Below the pieces are notes generated by a model. It saw only the letters and a list, made by a program, of their open reading frames with translations, searched no databases and was not told the origin of the DNA. From Pectinophora gossypiella (Eukaryota; Arthropoda; Insecta; Lepidoptera; Gelechiidae), in contig NC_065421.1 of NCBI RefSeq assembly GCF_024362695.1, positions 2,914,001 to 2,978,000 of the forward strand: a DNA stretch of 64,000 bases, written 5' to 3'. The position numbers and the translations under genes were made by a program. This document shows, in pieces, positions 19,171 through 30,826 of this stretch. Numbering within the stretch: position 1 is the stretch's first letter; every line of letters begins with the position of its first letter.

Positions 19171-20821
19171 AAACCTTAGCAATGGTCCAGGTGTATTACC
19201 CTTCAATTTAGGCCCCACTAGAATCATTTCCCACTATCACTCTTTTGTGCAACATATAAACTTACAGGACCTTCAAAGTAAAATTTATGAAATAATTAAC
19301 CAAATAGATAATTTCAGCCCCGAGCTTAATAATAGAACTTCATCCCTATTCGAACCCCACATAGCCTACCTAGAACTTAAACTCCATAAAGTACTTGAGC
19401 ATTTACAAACTTTTGAATCGAATCGTATAAAAAGAGGTCTCGTGGATGGTCTAGGCTCGGTAATAAAGAGTATAACCGGCAATCTTGATTACGCGGATGC
19501 CTTACATTATGATAGAGCTATAAAATCGTTACAAAATAAAGAAAATGAGTTAATAACTGAATTCAACAGCCATGTTAGTTTAACTAAAAATTGGACGTCT
19601 CAGTATTCAAAAATAATCGATAGTGTTGTAGCCAATCAGAATCAAATTCAAACATTAATGAACAAAATTAGTCAAAGTATAGCAACCAAAGAAAATGATC
19701 TGGTAAAATACGCACATCTTGCACAAGCACTCGTTATTTTAGGTGATAATGTAGATTCTATATCATCAGAAATAACAAAATTACAAAACATATTAGCTTT
19801 TATTAAAACTTCAACCACTCACCATTCCGTTATAGGTATAAAAGAAATAAAGTCTATGATTAACAAGCTGCATAACTTATACGGCAAACAAAGTATAATC
19901 GATCTAGATATCAGAGAGTATTACGATATTATGAAATTAGGCTCTTATTACTCAAAGGATGAGATTGTTATAATATATAAATTCCCGATTATTCTATCTC
20001 AAGTATATAACCTTTATAAATTATCTATCGTACCCAATATAGACCATGAAATCCTTATACCCCGCTCTCCATTCCTTGCAATATACCTGAAAGATTTCAA
20101 GTACCTACAAGCGGAATGCCCGAGGACAAGCAAGGGATACCTGTGTGAAGAGGATAAGAAACTGCGACGCCGCACACCTCAGGACTGTATTCACCAACTC
20201 ATCACTACCCAGCAAATAACTGTAACATGCATACCGACCACAGTCTCACTAGAAAATTCAGCATTCGAGAAACTTGACGACAAACATTATACTGCCAACT
20301 TCCCTACCTCAACAAATGTGCACCTATCCTGCGGACAAGTCATCATCCCTCATCGATGTTACGTCGAGACAACAGAATTTGTGATTTCAAATACCAAGGA
20401 TCGTCTGAAAGGTCAAGCAATGCAAATTATGGACTTGCCTAAAGAAACCACGGGGACGCAACAAACCCCATCATTCAAGTTAAAATCAATCAACCTGGAC
20501 CAATTACATAAAGTCAACTCCAAAATAACTCAGCAACCACTTGTGAAACCCTACAGGGACAACGGTTACAGCCTTTATCACACTACTTTACCAATGTACG
20601 TTGTGATAATAAGTGCATGCGCACTCATTAGCTGCTTAGCATATCGCAAGTACCATCTGAAACAAGACAAAAGCAAGCAAGAAAACTTTGAAGAAATCGA
20701 ACTGCAGCCGCAACCAATTTACGCCATCCCAAGGGTTGGCTCGGATCATCCCCCAGCTCAATTTACGACGAAAGTCTTCAATACTCGCTGTTCTACAGGG
20801 GGAGGTGTTACGCACCCTTAA
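19111..20821 (+). CDS. env: Errantivirus envelope glycoprotein (exon 2)
   Basis: Class I-type envelope protein expected to be made in the secretory pathway and put on particles. The frame opens at 19079 but has no ATG until 19151, which lies after a leucine-rich hydrophobic stretch that looks like a signal peptide. Splicing from 13974 would start translation before that stretch. Visible parts: a furin-type site RIKR (19424-19435), then a GLVDGLGSVIKS-like fusion segment as in insect errantivirus Env and baculovirus F proteins; helical Gln/Asn-rich segments; a cysteine-rich middle (about 20110-20360); a transmembrane helix near 20585-20645; and a ~55-residue cytoplasmic tail. The stop lies 14-16 bases inside the 3' LTR. 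No break is seen. Function in cell entry is inferred from family only. Confidence 0.85.
20797..20805 (+). other. Polypurine tract (plus-strand primer)
   Basis: AGGGGGAGG lies directly before the 3' LTR. This is the expected place and composition for plus-strand priming. It lies within the env coding sequence. Confidence 0.85.
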
Positions 20822-21078
20822 CGTATGCACATCGCTGTATAAGCATCGTCCTCAATTTCAACATGCACAAGTAAACTGCTGACGCGCGGGAACGTGTCAC
20901 GTCAACGTGCCACATGACGACAGCAATCGCCACATCGAATTTCATTCCTCGTGTTCTGACATTCTTGTACCTAATATCGGACAATTATCACGTCTATTGT
21001 ATTGTAATTCTTTTATAATTAAATTTATTAAATAAAGTTTGCTTTTTTTTGAATCCTCCGTTGTGACCACGCATAATT
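20806..21078 (+). repeat. Errantivirus 3' LTR
   Basis: 273 bp, same ends as the 5' LTR. It differs from it only at 20887 (C instead of T) and 20933 (C instead of T). It contains the env stop codon. Confidence 0.95.
21031..21036 (+). terminator. Polyadenylation signal in 3' LTR
   Basis: AATAAA, about 40 bases before the LTR end, is well placed to form the 3' end of the element RNA. The 5' LTR has the same motif at 13736-13741. Confidence 0.6.
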
Positions 21079-21082
21079 GACT
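21079..21082. other. Target-site duplication, right (GACT)
   Basis: Matches 13507-13510. Confidence 0.9.
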
Positions 21083-21770
21083 CACGGTGCTGTCCTCAGC
21101 GTCGGCCAAATAAACGAGCTAAATGGGGAATTTTGAAGGTTTTATCCAGCAAGCGTAGTAACCCTCGGCTCAGAAGTTGTAAAGACATTTTCGACGATGA
21201 CATTAAAGTAGGACTGAGCTGAGATAGTATGATAAAGGAAACCTTGATAAACTCAATACGTATACTTCTTATTCCAGTCAGCACAAACAAAAATATCTTC
21301 ATAAAACACACGAAAACCCTTAAAAATATCCCTCACCCCGAATAAATAAACAAAATACTATAAATCAAACGAGAAACCATTCCATTGAGCCTAAAAACTC
21401 TTCCGTACCATTGGCCATAGATGAATCGGTTATAAAAGACGTTCTGTAGCAAATATTCTGGGTATATTAGCATATGAATGATACAGGCTAAAAAAACCCC
21501 CCAGGTGGCGTGTCCGGATCGGAAATAGGTTCTAGCGCCGCTCCCGTAAGCTTCGATTCGGACGCAGAACGTAAACGCGCACGTTACAGGTAAAATACTC
21601 TAAAAGTTAAGTAGTGACTAATACCGTGAATACTAGTAAATAGGCACTCTACGTATAGTTATATCTATGTAATGCCTGAAATTATCGTTTTTATTCACTG
21701 AAGCCTCAACCCGGCTTTGCAAGGGTACGATTTTTACTATCTTCATGATGACGATAAAACAAGTTAACAA
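21083..21770. other. No recognisable feature
   Basis: Unique-looking DNA right of the errantivirus; short minus-strand frames only. A CCCCCCAGGTGGCG stretch near 21500 stands out, but it has no partner copy that would show it to be a repeat. Confidence 0.4.
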
Positions 21771-22081
21771 TGGTGCTAATTCCTGTAAATACCATCTAAT
21801 TTTATTTTAAGTTATATCTGTCATTTTCTTATCCGCCGAAAAGGAAAGGGACGGGTAATCGACAAGCATAAAATTTATGGAACACACGTCAATTTTAAGC
21901 ACAAATCTAAACCAACCGTCTAAAAATTTTACGTCAGTCAATAACCCGACACATTAATTTACTCATTCTTCCTAAAATTAAGAGCTGTGAATCATCCGTC
22001 CCTTTCCTTTTCGACGGATATGAAAATGACGGATATAACTTAAAATAAAATTAGGCGGTGTTTGCAGGAATCGGGGCCATT
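21771..22081. mobile_element. MITE-like element J, copy 2
   Basis: Same sequence and orientation as 10069-10380, apart from T instead of C near the right end (GGTGTTTGCAGG). The near identity shows either a recent insertion from a common source or a local duplication. Confidence 0.75.
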
Positions 22082-22082
22082 A

Positions 22083-22240
22083 TAATAATATACTTTATTG
22101 CACTTAATAACTAGTTACGTCACAAACAAGAAATGGACGTTTACAAGGGTGGACTTATCTCTAAGAGAGATCTCTTCCAGCCAACCCAGAGGTAGTATGA
22201 GAGTAACTGCGGAAGAATAAAAAGAGGTGCAATATATTAA
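22083..22240 (-). repeat. LINE 3' tail-like repeat
   Basis: ATACTTTATTGCACTTAATA at the plus-strand left end, with CTCTAAGAGAGATCTCTTCC, is the complement of the tail region at 34085-34205. 63165-63260 is a third relative. CAATAAAGT-type ends are common at LINE 3' ends in moths. Confidence 0.5.
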
Positions 22241-22275
22241 ATACATTGTAATAATTATATCTACATATAAAACCG

Positions 22276-22318
<43 letters not shown>
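22276..22318. repeat. (TA)n microsatellite
   Basis: About 17 TA units followed by CACACA. Simple repeat. Confidence 0.95.
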
Positions 22319-24399
22319 AAAATATGCCTAAGCCTCTATAAATATATACACATATAAATTTTTTAAAAATGTTAATGTGTGGTGTCTGTGTAATACGAGG
22401 TTGTTTGTACGAAGTGTCTGGATTGTGGCCGTGTATAACGAATGATGGTTGAAAAAAAATATTGATTGATAGTATCTACTTCATTACAGTAGTTACTCTG
22501 TGACAAAATTTACTTCAACGTTTTCTATCAAAACCGCAAAAAGTTTCGAGTTTTTATGAAAAGCATATCCCATAAATCATTTAACGTTAACGTGCTAGTT
22601 TACGTTTCGCGTGAAACATTTCTGTACAAGTCGCGAACGACGGGCGACGGCCTCACAAAGTGGAGGCTTTGACAAAACTTTTGTAGCTACAGCTTGTGTG
22701 AGCACACGTCTATTCTGGGCTGACTACGTTTATATGTGAAAATCAGTTTGGAAAAGAACCTGTATTCGTTGCTCTTTGGGATTTAGCTCTAGGGTTATTC
22801 TTAGGTGAGAGTTTTCTTTAATAATTTATACTGTTCCGTTCGTTTTGGCTATTTTTGTGGGCGGTAATGATTGGCCATTTTGACCGGAACACACCCCGGA
22901 CACTTTATACAAGGAACCTCGTTTTACTCAGACCTATTATTGACGTTATCGTACACGCACATCTGTGTCTGTGAGGAGGGGTGAGGTAAACATAGGTCAG
23001 CCGTTGGTGGGGAGCGGAGAGTTGCCGTTCTATACGTAGTATTATTCCTTATTCTTTGACCAGAGTGGTGTCGTAGGTTATCACCGGCAAATGTGGCTGT
23101 TTGCGAAAGGATCGCGAACTGCATGTGTGCATTTCGTAGTACGATTGGTTCGCGGCGAATTGTTCGCCGCGCGTGATATTTATGACTACTGCGCATGAGC
23201 TATGCTAAAGTTGAGCAGGAAACTGTTTCTGTATCTGAGTTCGCGGGCGCGTTCGCGGCGCGTACTCTGAGTATGGACGTAACCATAGAGCAACACGACC
23301 CTCTGATGTACAACTGCAAATAAGTTTGTAAGCGCAACAACATATTTTTTGTTATGGAAAAACACAATTATGATTTTTAGATCTACTTCTTTAGTAGTGC
23401 CTTTATTTAGTCCTTCCTTCCAACATAAGAATTAGGTCTTATATGATAAATAGACTAGGTAGAGAGTAAGGTTAAGGGTAAGGGTAGGGGTAAGGTGTGG
23501 TCAGCGGTCAGTCAGTTTTGAATCCTCAAACAGAGTAAATTAAGAGAGTAATTTCAATACACATACTCATAATGCGGGCTATCTTTTTCTTCACAATTAT
23601 TCTCTCTTTCTCTCTTATACTCTCACCTTAGACCACACCACACAAAGACATGCGAATCACGTCTTACCCCAGAACGGTAGCATAGCACTGATTTCAGTCT
23701 CTTTTACTTACCAATGATAGAGTCTCAATTCTTTTATTAGAACGTACCGGCTCAGTTCTTTAACAGACACTGACACTTCGGGTTTCTTTAGAATACCCTC
23801 TGATATTCTCGTATATTCCAGAATGTTCTCGAAAATTTTCAAATACAATCAAATACCCTTTTTTATCTATAGAGGCCGTTCTTCTTTCCGAGGCGAGTGA
23901 ATTGAATTGTTTTGTAAAATAAAGTTGTGGTTTGGCTTTCCAATGAGAGTAGAATTTCCTCTAGTTAATTTACCTAGTTTGGGATTCAGTGTTTGGTTCC
24001 TGGTTTGGAACTAAAAGTTAATTGTTAAATGGTCTGTAATGTTTATCAGGAATGTCGTAGAAATTGTTTTAGGGTTTCGAACGAGAAAAGGAAATGGAAC
24101 CCTTAAATGATCAATTTGTTGTCCGTCTGTCTATCCGTCAAGACCTTTTTCCCGGAAACGCGTGGAGGTATCAAGTTGAAATTAACATGTAATAGTTATG
24201 TCCGCGGTCTTATGAAGCTATATAAAAATCAAGCTTCTAAATCAACGCAAACCAAAGATATGACCATTTTTAGCCTGTTTTTGCATTTACAATTTATATT
24301 TGCAGTTGGTTAACAAATCATAACGGAGTAGATGTATAGAGCAAACAGTTTTACAACAGCAAAATAGTTTTGTTTTTTAATTATAATTGGATAATTTAT
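22319..24399. other. Unannotated DNA with a G-rich/C-rich pair
   Basis: At 23460-23515 are GTTAAGGGTAAGGGTAGGGG and AAGGTGTGGTC. Facing them at 23590-23640 are TCTCTCTTATACTCTCACC and TTAGACCACACC, so parts could pair. No coding frame resembles a known family. Confidence 0.4.
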
Positions 24400-24595
24400 T
24401 AAGTCAAAGATAAATTATGAAATTCTGATTACTAAATAAAGACAGATCTAAAAGTATTGTTACGTTAAACGTTTTCTATTTAATTTATTTTTGAATTTTA
24501 ATAAAGAAAAAGGTAAGTGCGATATTTTGACACGTTTTTCTATGCCGTATTTCGTGTTTTGACGTTTAGTAAAAAGTAAATGATTTGACTAGTTG
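24400..24595. repeat. Diverged repeat shared with 5030-5255
   Basis: Shares ACTAAATAAAGACAGATCTAAAA and CGTGTTTTGACGTTTAGTA-type blocks with the earlier copy, in the same order. Confidence 0.55.
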
Positions 24596-24659
24596 GAAAC
24601 CCTTCGGCCGCCTACGAAACCACTGCTATGTACCTAACCAGGTACATGAGAAAAAATAT

Positions 24660-24765
24660 TACTGGAGGTCTCAAAGGCTAAAATATATTGCGATTTGACA
24701 TTTGCGCATACGATAGAAAGATTTTTCGGTGAATTGTTTCAATGTGGCCTTTTTAACCTCTGGTC
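24660..24765. mobile_element. Palindromic MITE G, decayed copy
   Basis: Contains AAATATATTGCGATTTGACA and TTTGCGCATA, then GGTGAATTGTTTCAATGTGG and CCTTTTTAACCTC, matching the arms of the copy at 39538-39702, but the middle is shortened. Confidence 0.55.
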
Positions 24766-25425
24766 TAGGATTCTACCTGTTTGTCAGCCTACCATTCTCC
24801 TTATTTCACTCACTTTACTTCACCGAAGCAACTACCATTACGAAAACAAAATCCTTATCAAGTCACTTCATCTCTTTTGTGAATCATAACATAACGTAAT
24901 ACTTAATTGCAAAAACAGGAAAAAAACAAAATACAAAACAAAAGAGAAATAGAATAAGTACAATAGGCGGCCTTATCTCATCTCTCTTCTCTGATCTCTT
25001 CTCTCTCTCTTTTCTTTCTTGAGATCTGATTATAATACGGAATAAAATCGCACTAGCCCCCGCTTCGTGGGTTACATATCGCGAGAGACGCGACAAATAT
25101 CACTGGCCGACCGGTAGTTGTTCGACCTAATTCTATGTAGACAGCATTGGCTCCGTATAATACTGGTCAAAGCCTGCGTTATTAAATAACGCTTAAATAA
25201 GTTTAAATTTTGAACTTCTATTTTGTTGAGCCCGAAAGGGTATATGATGTGAAACTTATTTGGAATTTACCAACTTGTATACCATCATAGTATGTAAATT
25301 CCAATGTTTGTAAAATTGTTTTTAAAAGGAAAAAAAGACTATTGAATGTTTATTTTTATCATACATACATAAGATTACGACTATTTCCCATTGGGGTAGG
25401 CAGAGTCTACGGAATTCCGGAATTC
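24766..25425. other. Intervening DNA with a family F end
   Basis: A CT-rich run occurs at 24975-25022. A family F fragment (CATACATACATAAGATTACG, CCCATTGGGGTAGGCAGAG) lies at 25366-25420. The rest is unassigned. Confidence 0.45.
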
Positions 25426-25750
25426 CACTTCTTCTATCGTATGGATTGTGAGGTGGATTACCAACCCCATCAACCCTGGTGTCAGGGTTATTACTGAGCC
25501 GCCATAGGCCCCTGACATTCATGTAACGACTACGTACTTACATCAGTAAGTAATAACCGGGACCAACGGCTTAACGTGCCTTCCGAAGCACGGATCATCT
25601 TACTTTCGGACAATCAGGTGATCAGCCTATTGATCTCCTAACCAAACTAGGGATCACAAAGTGATTTTTGTGATATTTCCCCACCGGGATTCGAACTCGG
25701 GACCTCCAGATCGTGAGCCTAACGCTCAACCACTGGACCACGGAGACCGT
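25426..25750 (-). mobile_element. SINE family A copy
   Basis: A nearly complete minus-strand copy. Plus-strand landmarks are CTTCTTCTATCGTATGG, CAACCCTGGTGTCAGGG, TTAACGTGCCTTCCGAAGCA, and GATTCGAACTCGGGACCTCC at the head. Confidence 0.9.
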
Positions 25751-27135
25751 CGGTGGTGGTAGATCTCCTTAATAAATGGTCTTCTACAGGCCCAGCCGAG
25801 TGAGTCTAAGGTAAGTCTCGTCAAAAAAAGTCAATACTTGTTTTTTTCTTTTTTCTGGCTTCCACGGTTAGCGATGCGTCAATGACAAGTCTTAAGAGTG
25901 ATTTTGGGCTTCAATACCAGTACTTGTTACCCATGCAGACACCGGCAGCTTGTCATAAATAAAATTTCAACCTTGAGTAATCCTCTTTGCTGCCTTCCCT
26001 CATCTCACCACCCACGGATTTTCATAAATAATCATAGATTAGGCAATGCGACAGATCAACCGCATGGCTTCTTTGCTCTGGGTTTATGAAGCATAAAGCA
26101 CACGGTTTATAATGGATACAGAGTAATGAATGCCATAAAAATATTGTAAAAGAGGATGCTGAATTAAATACGAAATAGTTTTTATGTGTATAATTGCGCC
26201 GTTATGTTTAACAACTTTTTCAATTGCCGCCATGAAAACTATCAACCGAGAATCTACTCTTTTCTTTTTAAAACCACAGACTAAAAATGTACCGAACGTA
26301 ACAAGTTTAAATTATGCCTGTATCAATTTTAATATTGAGCCTCCTTGCTAGATTATACCAACTATAATGCACCAAGGAGTATTATTCTGATTATTAAATA
26401 AAATAATTGCGTAATAATAAATAACAGTTCGGCTTAAATTCTATCAGCACAGCACAGCTCAGCTTAGCATCGGCACAGCACACCATAGCTATACAGCCAT
26501 CAGCGAGCTCTGCACGGCAATTGTAACAATATATAAGTATCTACTCGTATTACTGTCTCTTTAGAAGATAGAACCAATACCTTTAATTGTTTAAGACTTA
26601 AAAAAAACGTGTATATTTATGTACGTAAATTTTCATTAAATATACTTATTAATGGCAGTTTGAAAAAAAGTAGCTACACGCGTTGTTTCATAAGTCAGCA
26701 TTAAATTTTATACATTAAGAATATTAATTTTAATAATTTGTTATTTTAATTTAAGTAAAAAGTCAAAATAACAATTAACCACTGCCGTGATTTAAGAAAT
26801 ACAAATAAATGTTGTTAAATAAGATAATGGAATAATTTATCTCTTTCAAGAAACTACTCTGCATAAAATCGTCTCTTAAGCTGAAGTAAATAGTAGAGTT
26901 AATGTGTTTATCACTTCTAAATTTAAAATGCAGCGTCAGTGTAAACATTATTTGAAAGTTAATGGCGCCGCCTGGGGCATATTTCAAGGGTTTGTCATCA
27001 TTTGTTATACTTTTTCACAGCAATTAGTGTATTTTAGAATCGATTTTGTGAAGATGAATAACTTGGGGGTGTCTAGTGCCTGGATAGTATATGCTATGAC
27101 CGTCTGCGTGTTGATCGATCTTCAGATCTGGATTT
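25751..27135. other. No recognisable feature
   Basis: AT-rich DNA. At 26440-26515 short CAGCACAGC-like units repeat imperfectly. Open frames here (for example 26904-27164, plus) are hydrophobic chance frames without family resemblance. Confidence 0.4.
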
Positions 27136-27245
27136 CCTCTTGTCTCGTGTGGGTTGTAAGATGAATGAGTGGTTTCACCAACCCTGCTGTCAGGGTTACT
27201 ATGAGCCAAAGGCGCCTGACATGACTCTTGTAATGACTACATAAT
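27136..27245 (-). mobile_element. SINE family A, tail fragment
   Basis: CTCGTGTGGGTTGTAAG, CAACCCTGCTGTCAGGG and GCGCCTGACATGACTC match the tail of family A. The head and core are absent. Confidence 0.7.
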
Positions 27246-27312
27246 TACTTAAGTATCCAAGACTTTTGTGATCAGTAGGTCGGTGTCGGAGTTGTTATAT
27301 AATCAAAACATA

Positions 27313-27507
27313 CGCAACGTAAAATTTTATCACGGTCATTTTATCGATTCCGACGATATAGTTATGATGCTTTGTCGATTGGCGCTAATAAGTCATGTCG
27401 TTCTGTCAGATTAGAAACAAAATCACGTGGCACGCATGTTAGGGAAAAACAAACTTATCGATTTCGACAAAATTTATTGTATCGATCGATAATTTTATCA
27501 CGTTGCG
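27313..27507. mobile_element. Candidate MITE with CGCAACGT ends
   Basis: A 195-bp segment begins CGCAACGTAAAATTTTATC and ends GATAATTTTATCACGTTGCG, giving imperfect inverted ends of about 20 bp. No clear target duplication is seen and no second copy is in the window. Confidence 0.4.
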
Positions 27508-27666
27508 CTTGTTAAACCAGCTAGACACCAAGTGAGGTAGCGTTTATAGAACTGCATACTTTTTATTGGAAACGGGACTTTGGTTGAACCACCATAGTGT
27601 CCTAGCGAGATAGAGCCCTTACTAAATTCCCAGAAAAAGTACAGAATCAATTAAGATTAAAATTAG

Positions 27667-27730
27667 TATTTGATATCCTCAAAAAAGATCTAAATTCTTA
27701 TTTGATATCCTCAAAAAAGATCTAAATTCT
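27667..27730. repeat. 32-bp tandem duplication
   Basis: A unit starting TATTTGATATCCTCAAAAAA occurs twice without a gap (27667-27698 and 27699-27730), with both units identical. Probably replication slippage. Confidence 0.95.
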
Positions 27731-28117
27731 AAGCGCTCCAAAGTATAGTTTTCCGAAATAAGTCTTCCATAGGACCGTTTTACTTAGAAGCTCCCGTTTA
27801 TCGGAACCGTAAAATAAATCAGGCTCGTTTAGACGTGACGACTCGCCGCGCAGTTGACAAGTTGTTGTTAGTTAAGCTACGGACAGAACAGTAGCTAAAC
27901 ATATACCACCTTACAAATAAAAAATAAAGCAGGGATGAACGTGGGTTTAAGTATTTGATAGCCAAGCAAAGTTCAGTCGAATTGTATGATAATTGGATTC
28001 TATTTTGCTTGGCTAGTTTGCTTGGGTGGTTAATGACTACCGTCATTACAATAAATTTTATTCTGGACTGGCACACATCTTCCTAGCATTATTCCGTTTT
28101 TTGTCCACAAATTCCGC
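27731..28117. other. No recognisable feature
   Basis: A minus-strand frame at 27819-28076 has no family resemblance. No repeat partner was found. Confidence 0.4.
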
Positions 28118-28323
28118 CTATCTTACCTGAAGATTTGACAAGTTCGGTTTTCTGCCAAAGCGACTGCCTGTCTGACCTTCCAACTCGCGATAAGAAAGCC
28201 AGCGCAAGACAGGTTAGGTCACGTACCTCCGAAAATGCATTTCACGGGAATGTGGGTTTTCTCACGATGTTTTCCTTCACCGCTGAGCACGTGATAGCTT
28301 TTTGTGATCAAAACATGAATTCG
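28118..28323 (-). mobile_element. SINE family D copy
   Basis: Plus-strand landmarks are CCTGAAGATTTGACAAGTTC, GCCTGTCTGACCTTCCAACT and TCACCGCTGAGCACGTGAT. The tRNA-like head is lost beyond 28323. Confidence 0.75.
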
Positions 28324-28914
28324 ATTTTCTTTTCTAACCTGACCCACTGTTGGGCAATGGCCTCCCCCTATTTTCCATTCTCCTTTGCGTTTTTATTAAC
28401 ACATTTTTTTTAAATGGTTGTTCTCTATTTGGCGGGAACGGTAACGGGACGGTTGCTTTCTTCATTGAATAATCTAAATAATTAATACGAAGTGGTGTTT
28501 TGTGGTTAATGATCACATTTAGTTACTTGGAAAACGTTCGCGTTATTACACAGTATCGTGTTATTATATCGGAATTTCAAGCTTCATAACTCGAAGGTTT
28601 CTGCGCCGAGTGTGGGGGCTTAGGTTTCATCATTCATCGTCGTCACCTTTCATCATTTCATTTATCATCATCAAGAAAAAAAATACATAAGACATGGCTG
28701 TATGGGCATAGTTCCCTTCACTTGCCCTTCGGGGAAATCCAAAAAAAAAAAACTTGAATGTTCAGTTTTAGATAATGTAATGCGAATCGCATACCTATAC
28801 TAGCCTTACTGTAATAATCTTAGCTTAAAATAGACTGGCAACATTGAGCATCTTAGTTTCTCGGAAGCAAATTATTGGGATGTTTAGTAAAACTAGATTC
28901 TCTTTACGTCAGTT
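28324..28914. other. No recognisable feature
   Basis: A run of A near 28740 and CATCATC runs near 28625-28670. Nothing assignable. Confidence 0.4.
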
Positions 28915-29121
28915 ATGCTGCACTGTGATTATTGCATTTACAATGTTGTGTTTCGCTTGCTGCGCTCGAAGGACGTAATATACGATCCCGACGACCCGAT
29001 TACTCTAGCCATAGAGACAGTCAATCAGCTCGCGACACCAAACACTTCAGGACCCCGCCGGCGTGGTCGACGATTTCCCTCACTCAGCGCTTATCGCTAT
29101 CGACCCACTAGGGTCGATTAA
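28915..29121 (+). CDS. Small open reading frame, unknown, probably repeat-derived
   Basis: A 68-codon frame from ATG 28915, containing VIYDPDDPITLAIETVNQL and an arginine-rich end. The codon content is clearly less AT-biased than its surroundings. I do not recognise a domain. The sequence reads like a dispersed lepidopteran repeat I have seen rather than a host gene, but that is an impression. No second copy is in the window. Confidence 0.3.
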   Translation: MLHCDYCIYNVVFRLLRSKDVIYDPDDPITLAIETVNQLATPNTSGPRRRGRRFPSLSAYRYRPTRVD

Positions 29122-30168
29122 TTCTTTCAAATATTTGCAATTAACACTGGCGAGTCACGCAACGCAGAGCCCATTTTTTTTTTGACTTGACTTATTATAG
29201 ATTTGCCGCAGAAGGCATTAACTACTTGGCCAGAACAGAGCCCATACCGACCGTGCTGCAAATACTAAATACAGATAGATTGTATTTACTCCACTTTATA
29301 TAGATTTGCAAAGTGCCCTTTGGTTGTCTTTTTGAGCATGCAAATAACTACATTAAAATAGAACTTAGATAGACAAAAACAAAAATTAAACCAATTGAAT
29401 TTATTAATTCGTAGAATTGAATGAATATTTTAACCTTTCAAGTCTATTAAGCTCTGTTATCTATCGTATTCGTTACTACCCACTTCATGGCAACGGGTTT
29501 GCTAAAGAGACAACTAAACGAAAGGACTAGCTTAATACTAATGTGGCGAGTAATTAAATTAATGCAAACGAGCCAATAGATGTTTAGCTAAGATTGACAT
29601 TATAAATAAGCTAAATAACCTCCTCAATAGTGGGAGAGAGAGGGTAGATAAATAATTAATATTACATACTTATGTGCGTAACAAAATTGAATACTTACTT
29701 TATCGCACACGTGGGTTATATACAATAGCTAAGCCTTGAGTATTAAGCCCACATTAAACCTAATATTACAGACTAAAATAATCCAAAAAAAAGTAAGTAT
29801 ATGTTTTTTTTAATGGTTTAGACTATAATCTTATGTTAGATGTCCGGCTAAAAACGTCCTCTACCCCAAGCCTAAAAAAAGAAAAAGTTCAGTCACTCCG
29901 CCATCGCGCGCGATTTATTGCAAGAATATTATAACGTTATTAATTTCGTCTTAAATCCTTTGGAAAGTGTATCAGCAGCTATTTAGTCATAGTACCGCGG
30001 AGTTATAAGAGAACATATATCTACGGGGAAGAAATCCAGTGAGTATTTTGTCTTTAGTTGATAGTTTAAGTAACAATTACGATTCTATTGTGAACATTTG
30101 AGTTAAGTAGGTAGGTGGGAATACGTTTTTATTACAAAAGTTCGTCATCTCCCTACCGCTATCCGGTT
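29122..30168. other. Unannotated DNA with a repeat K fragment
   Basis: 29181-29230 carries ACTTATTATAGATTTGCCGC and CATTAACTACTTGGCC, shared with 47028-47112. The rest has no recognised feature. Confidence 0.45.
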
Positions 30169-30236
30169 TTCGTCACGATGTTTTCCTTCACCGCTGAGCA
30201 CATGGTAATCATATAAGACCCAAACATAAATTCGTA
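30169..30236 (-). mobile_element. SINE family D fragment
   Basis: CGTCACGATGTTTTCCTTCA and CCGCTGAGCACATGGTAATC match the middle of family D. The ends are missing. Confidence 0.65.
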
Positions 30237-30769
30237 AAAAAACATTTTTTTTTTATTTTGATGAGTTTGCTTTTGGCCCCAGACTTGCACGAAGGCATTG
30301 ACATTAAGATGGAGCGAGATCACCCAGAAGGTGCCTGATCACTCTGACCTTGAAAGCACCTGGGTTATTGCATCCGCAAAGAATTCCACTCCCTAAAAAT
30401 ATCATTTTTTAAAGCCCTTGCTGAGAAAGACAAGAGTTCTTCCCACTATTACGGCTTCCCGTTTCGAAAACTGTTCATAACACTATAAGAAAATTGTTAC
30501 TATTATAAAGATCTGACATTCTACATATTATACACATATCGAGTCTTACATCTCAATCACTTATCGACAGACAAGCCAGTGAACAAAATACAGTTAAAAT
30601 CACTTTATAAATATGTGAAAATATTCCCGAGATAAGTAGCAGGAGCATCGAACATTAGGAAGTATTCGACAACTCAGGCAAGAAAATGGATATGGCAAAA
30701 TAGTATTATAGACACCAAGATTAATTAAAGCAATAATTCTGCCCAGGTTGTACTGTTTTCATGTGCAAT

Positions 30770-30826
30770 GTCTGATTGTTATAATTAAGTTTTGGGCAAT
30801 AAAGTGTATTTGATTTGATTTGATTG
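30770..30826 (+). repeat. LINE 3' tail with (TTGAT)n
   Basis: GGGCAATAAAGTGTATTTGA is followed by TTTGAT repeats. An inverted relative is at 30953-31060, so the two could form an imperfect hairpin about 130 bases apart. Confidence 0.6.

Larger units (their letters stand above)
13511..21078 (+). mobile_element. Full-length errantivirus (TED-like, Ty3/gypsy group)
   Basis: The element is 7568 bp: LTR, primer site, gag, pol, env, polypurine tract, LTR. The two 273-bp LTRs differ by two transitions (13592/20887 and 13638/20933). All three ORFs are open and the GACT duplication is intact, so insertion was recent. The LTR length, overall size and gene set agree with what I remember of TED from the cabbage looper. 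The env gene with a furin-type site, F-like fusion region and membrane anchor places it among insect endogenous retroviruses. Whether it is active cannot be read from sequence. Confidence 0.95.

Noticed and set aside
22924..23196. 90-codon minus-strand frame
   Set aside because: No known domain, no flanking gene signals, composition like chance in a moderately GC-rich stretch.
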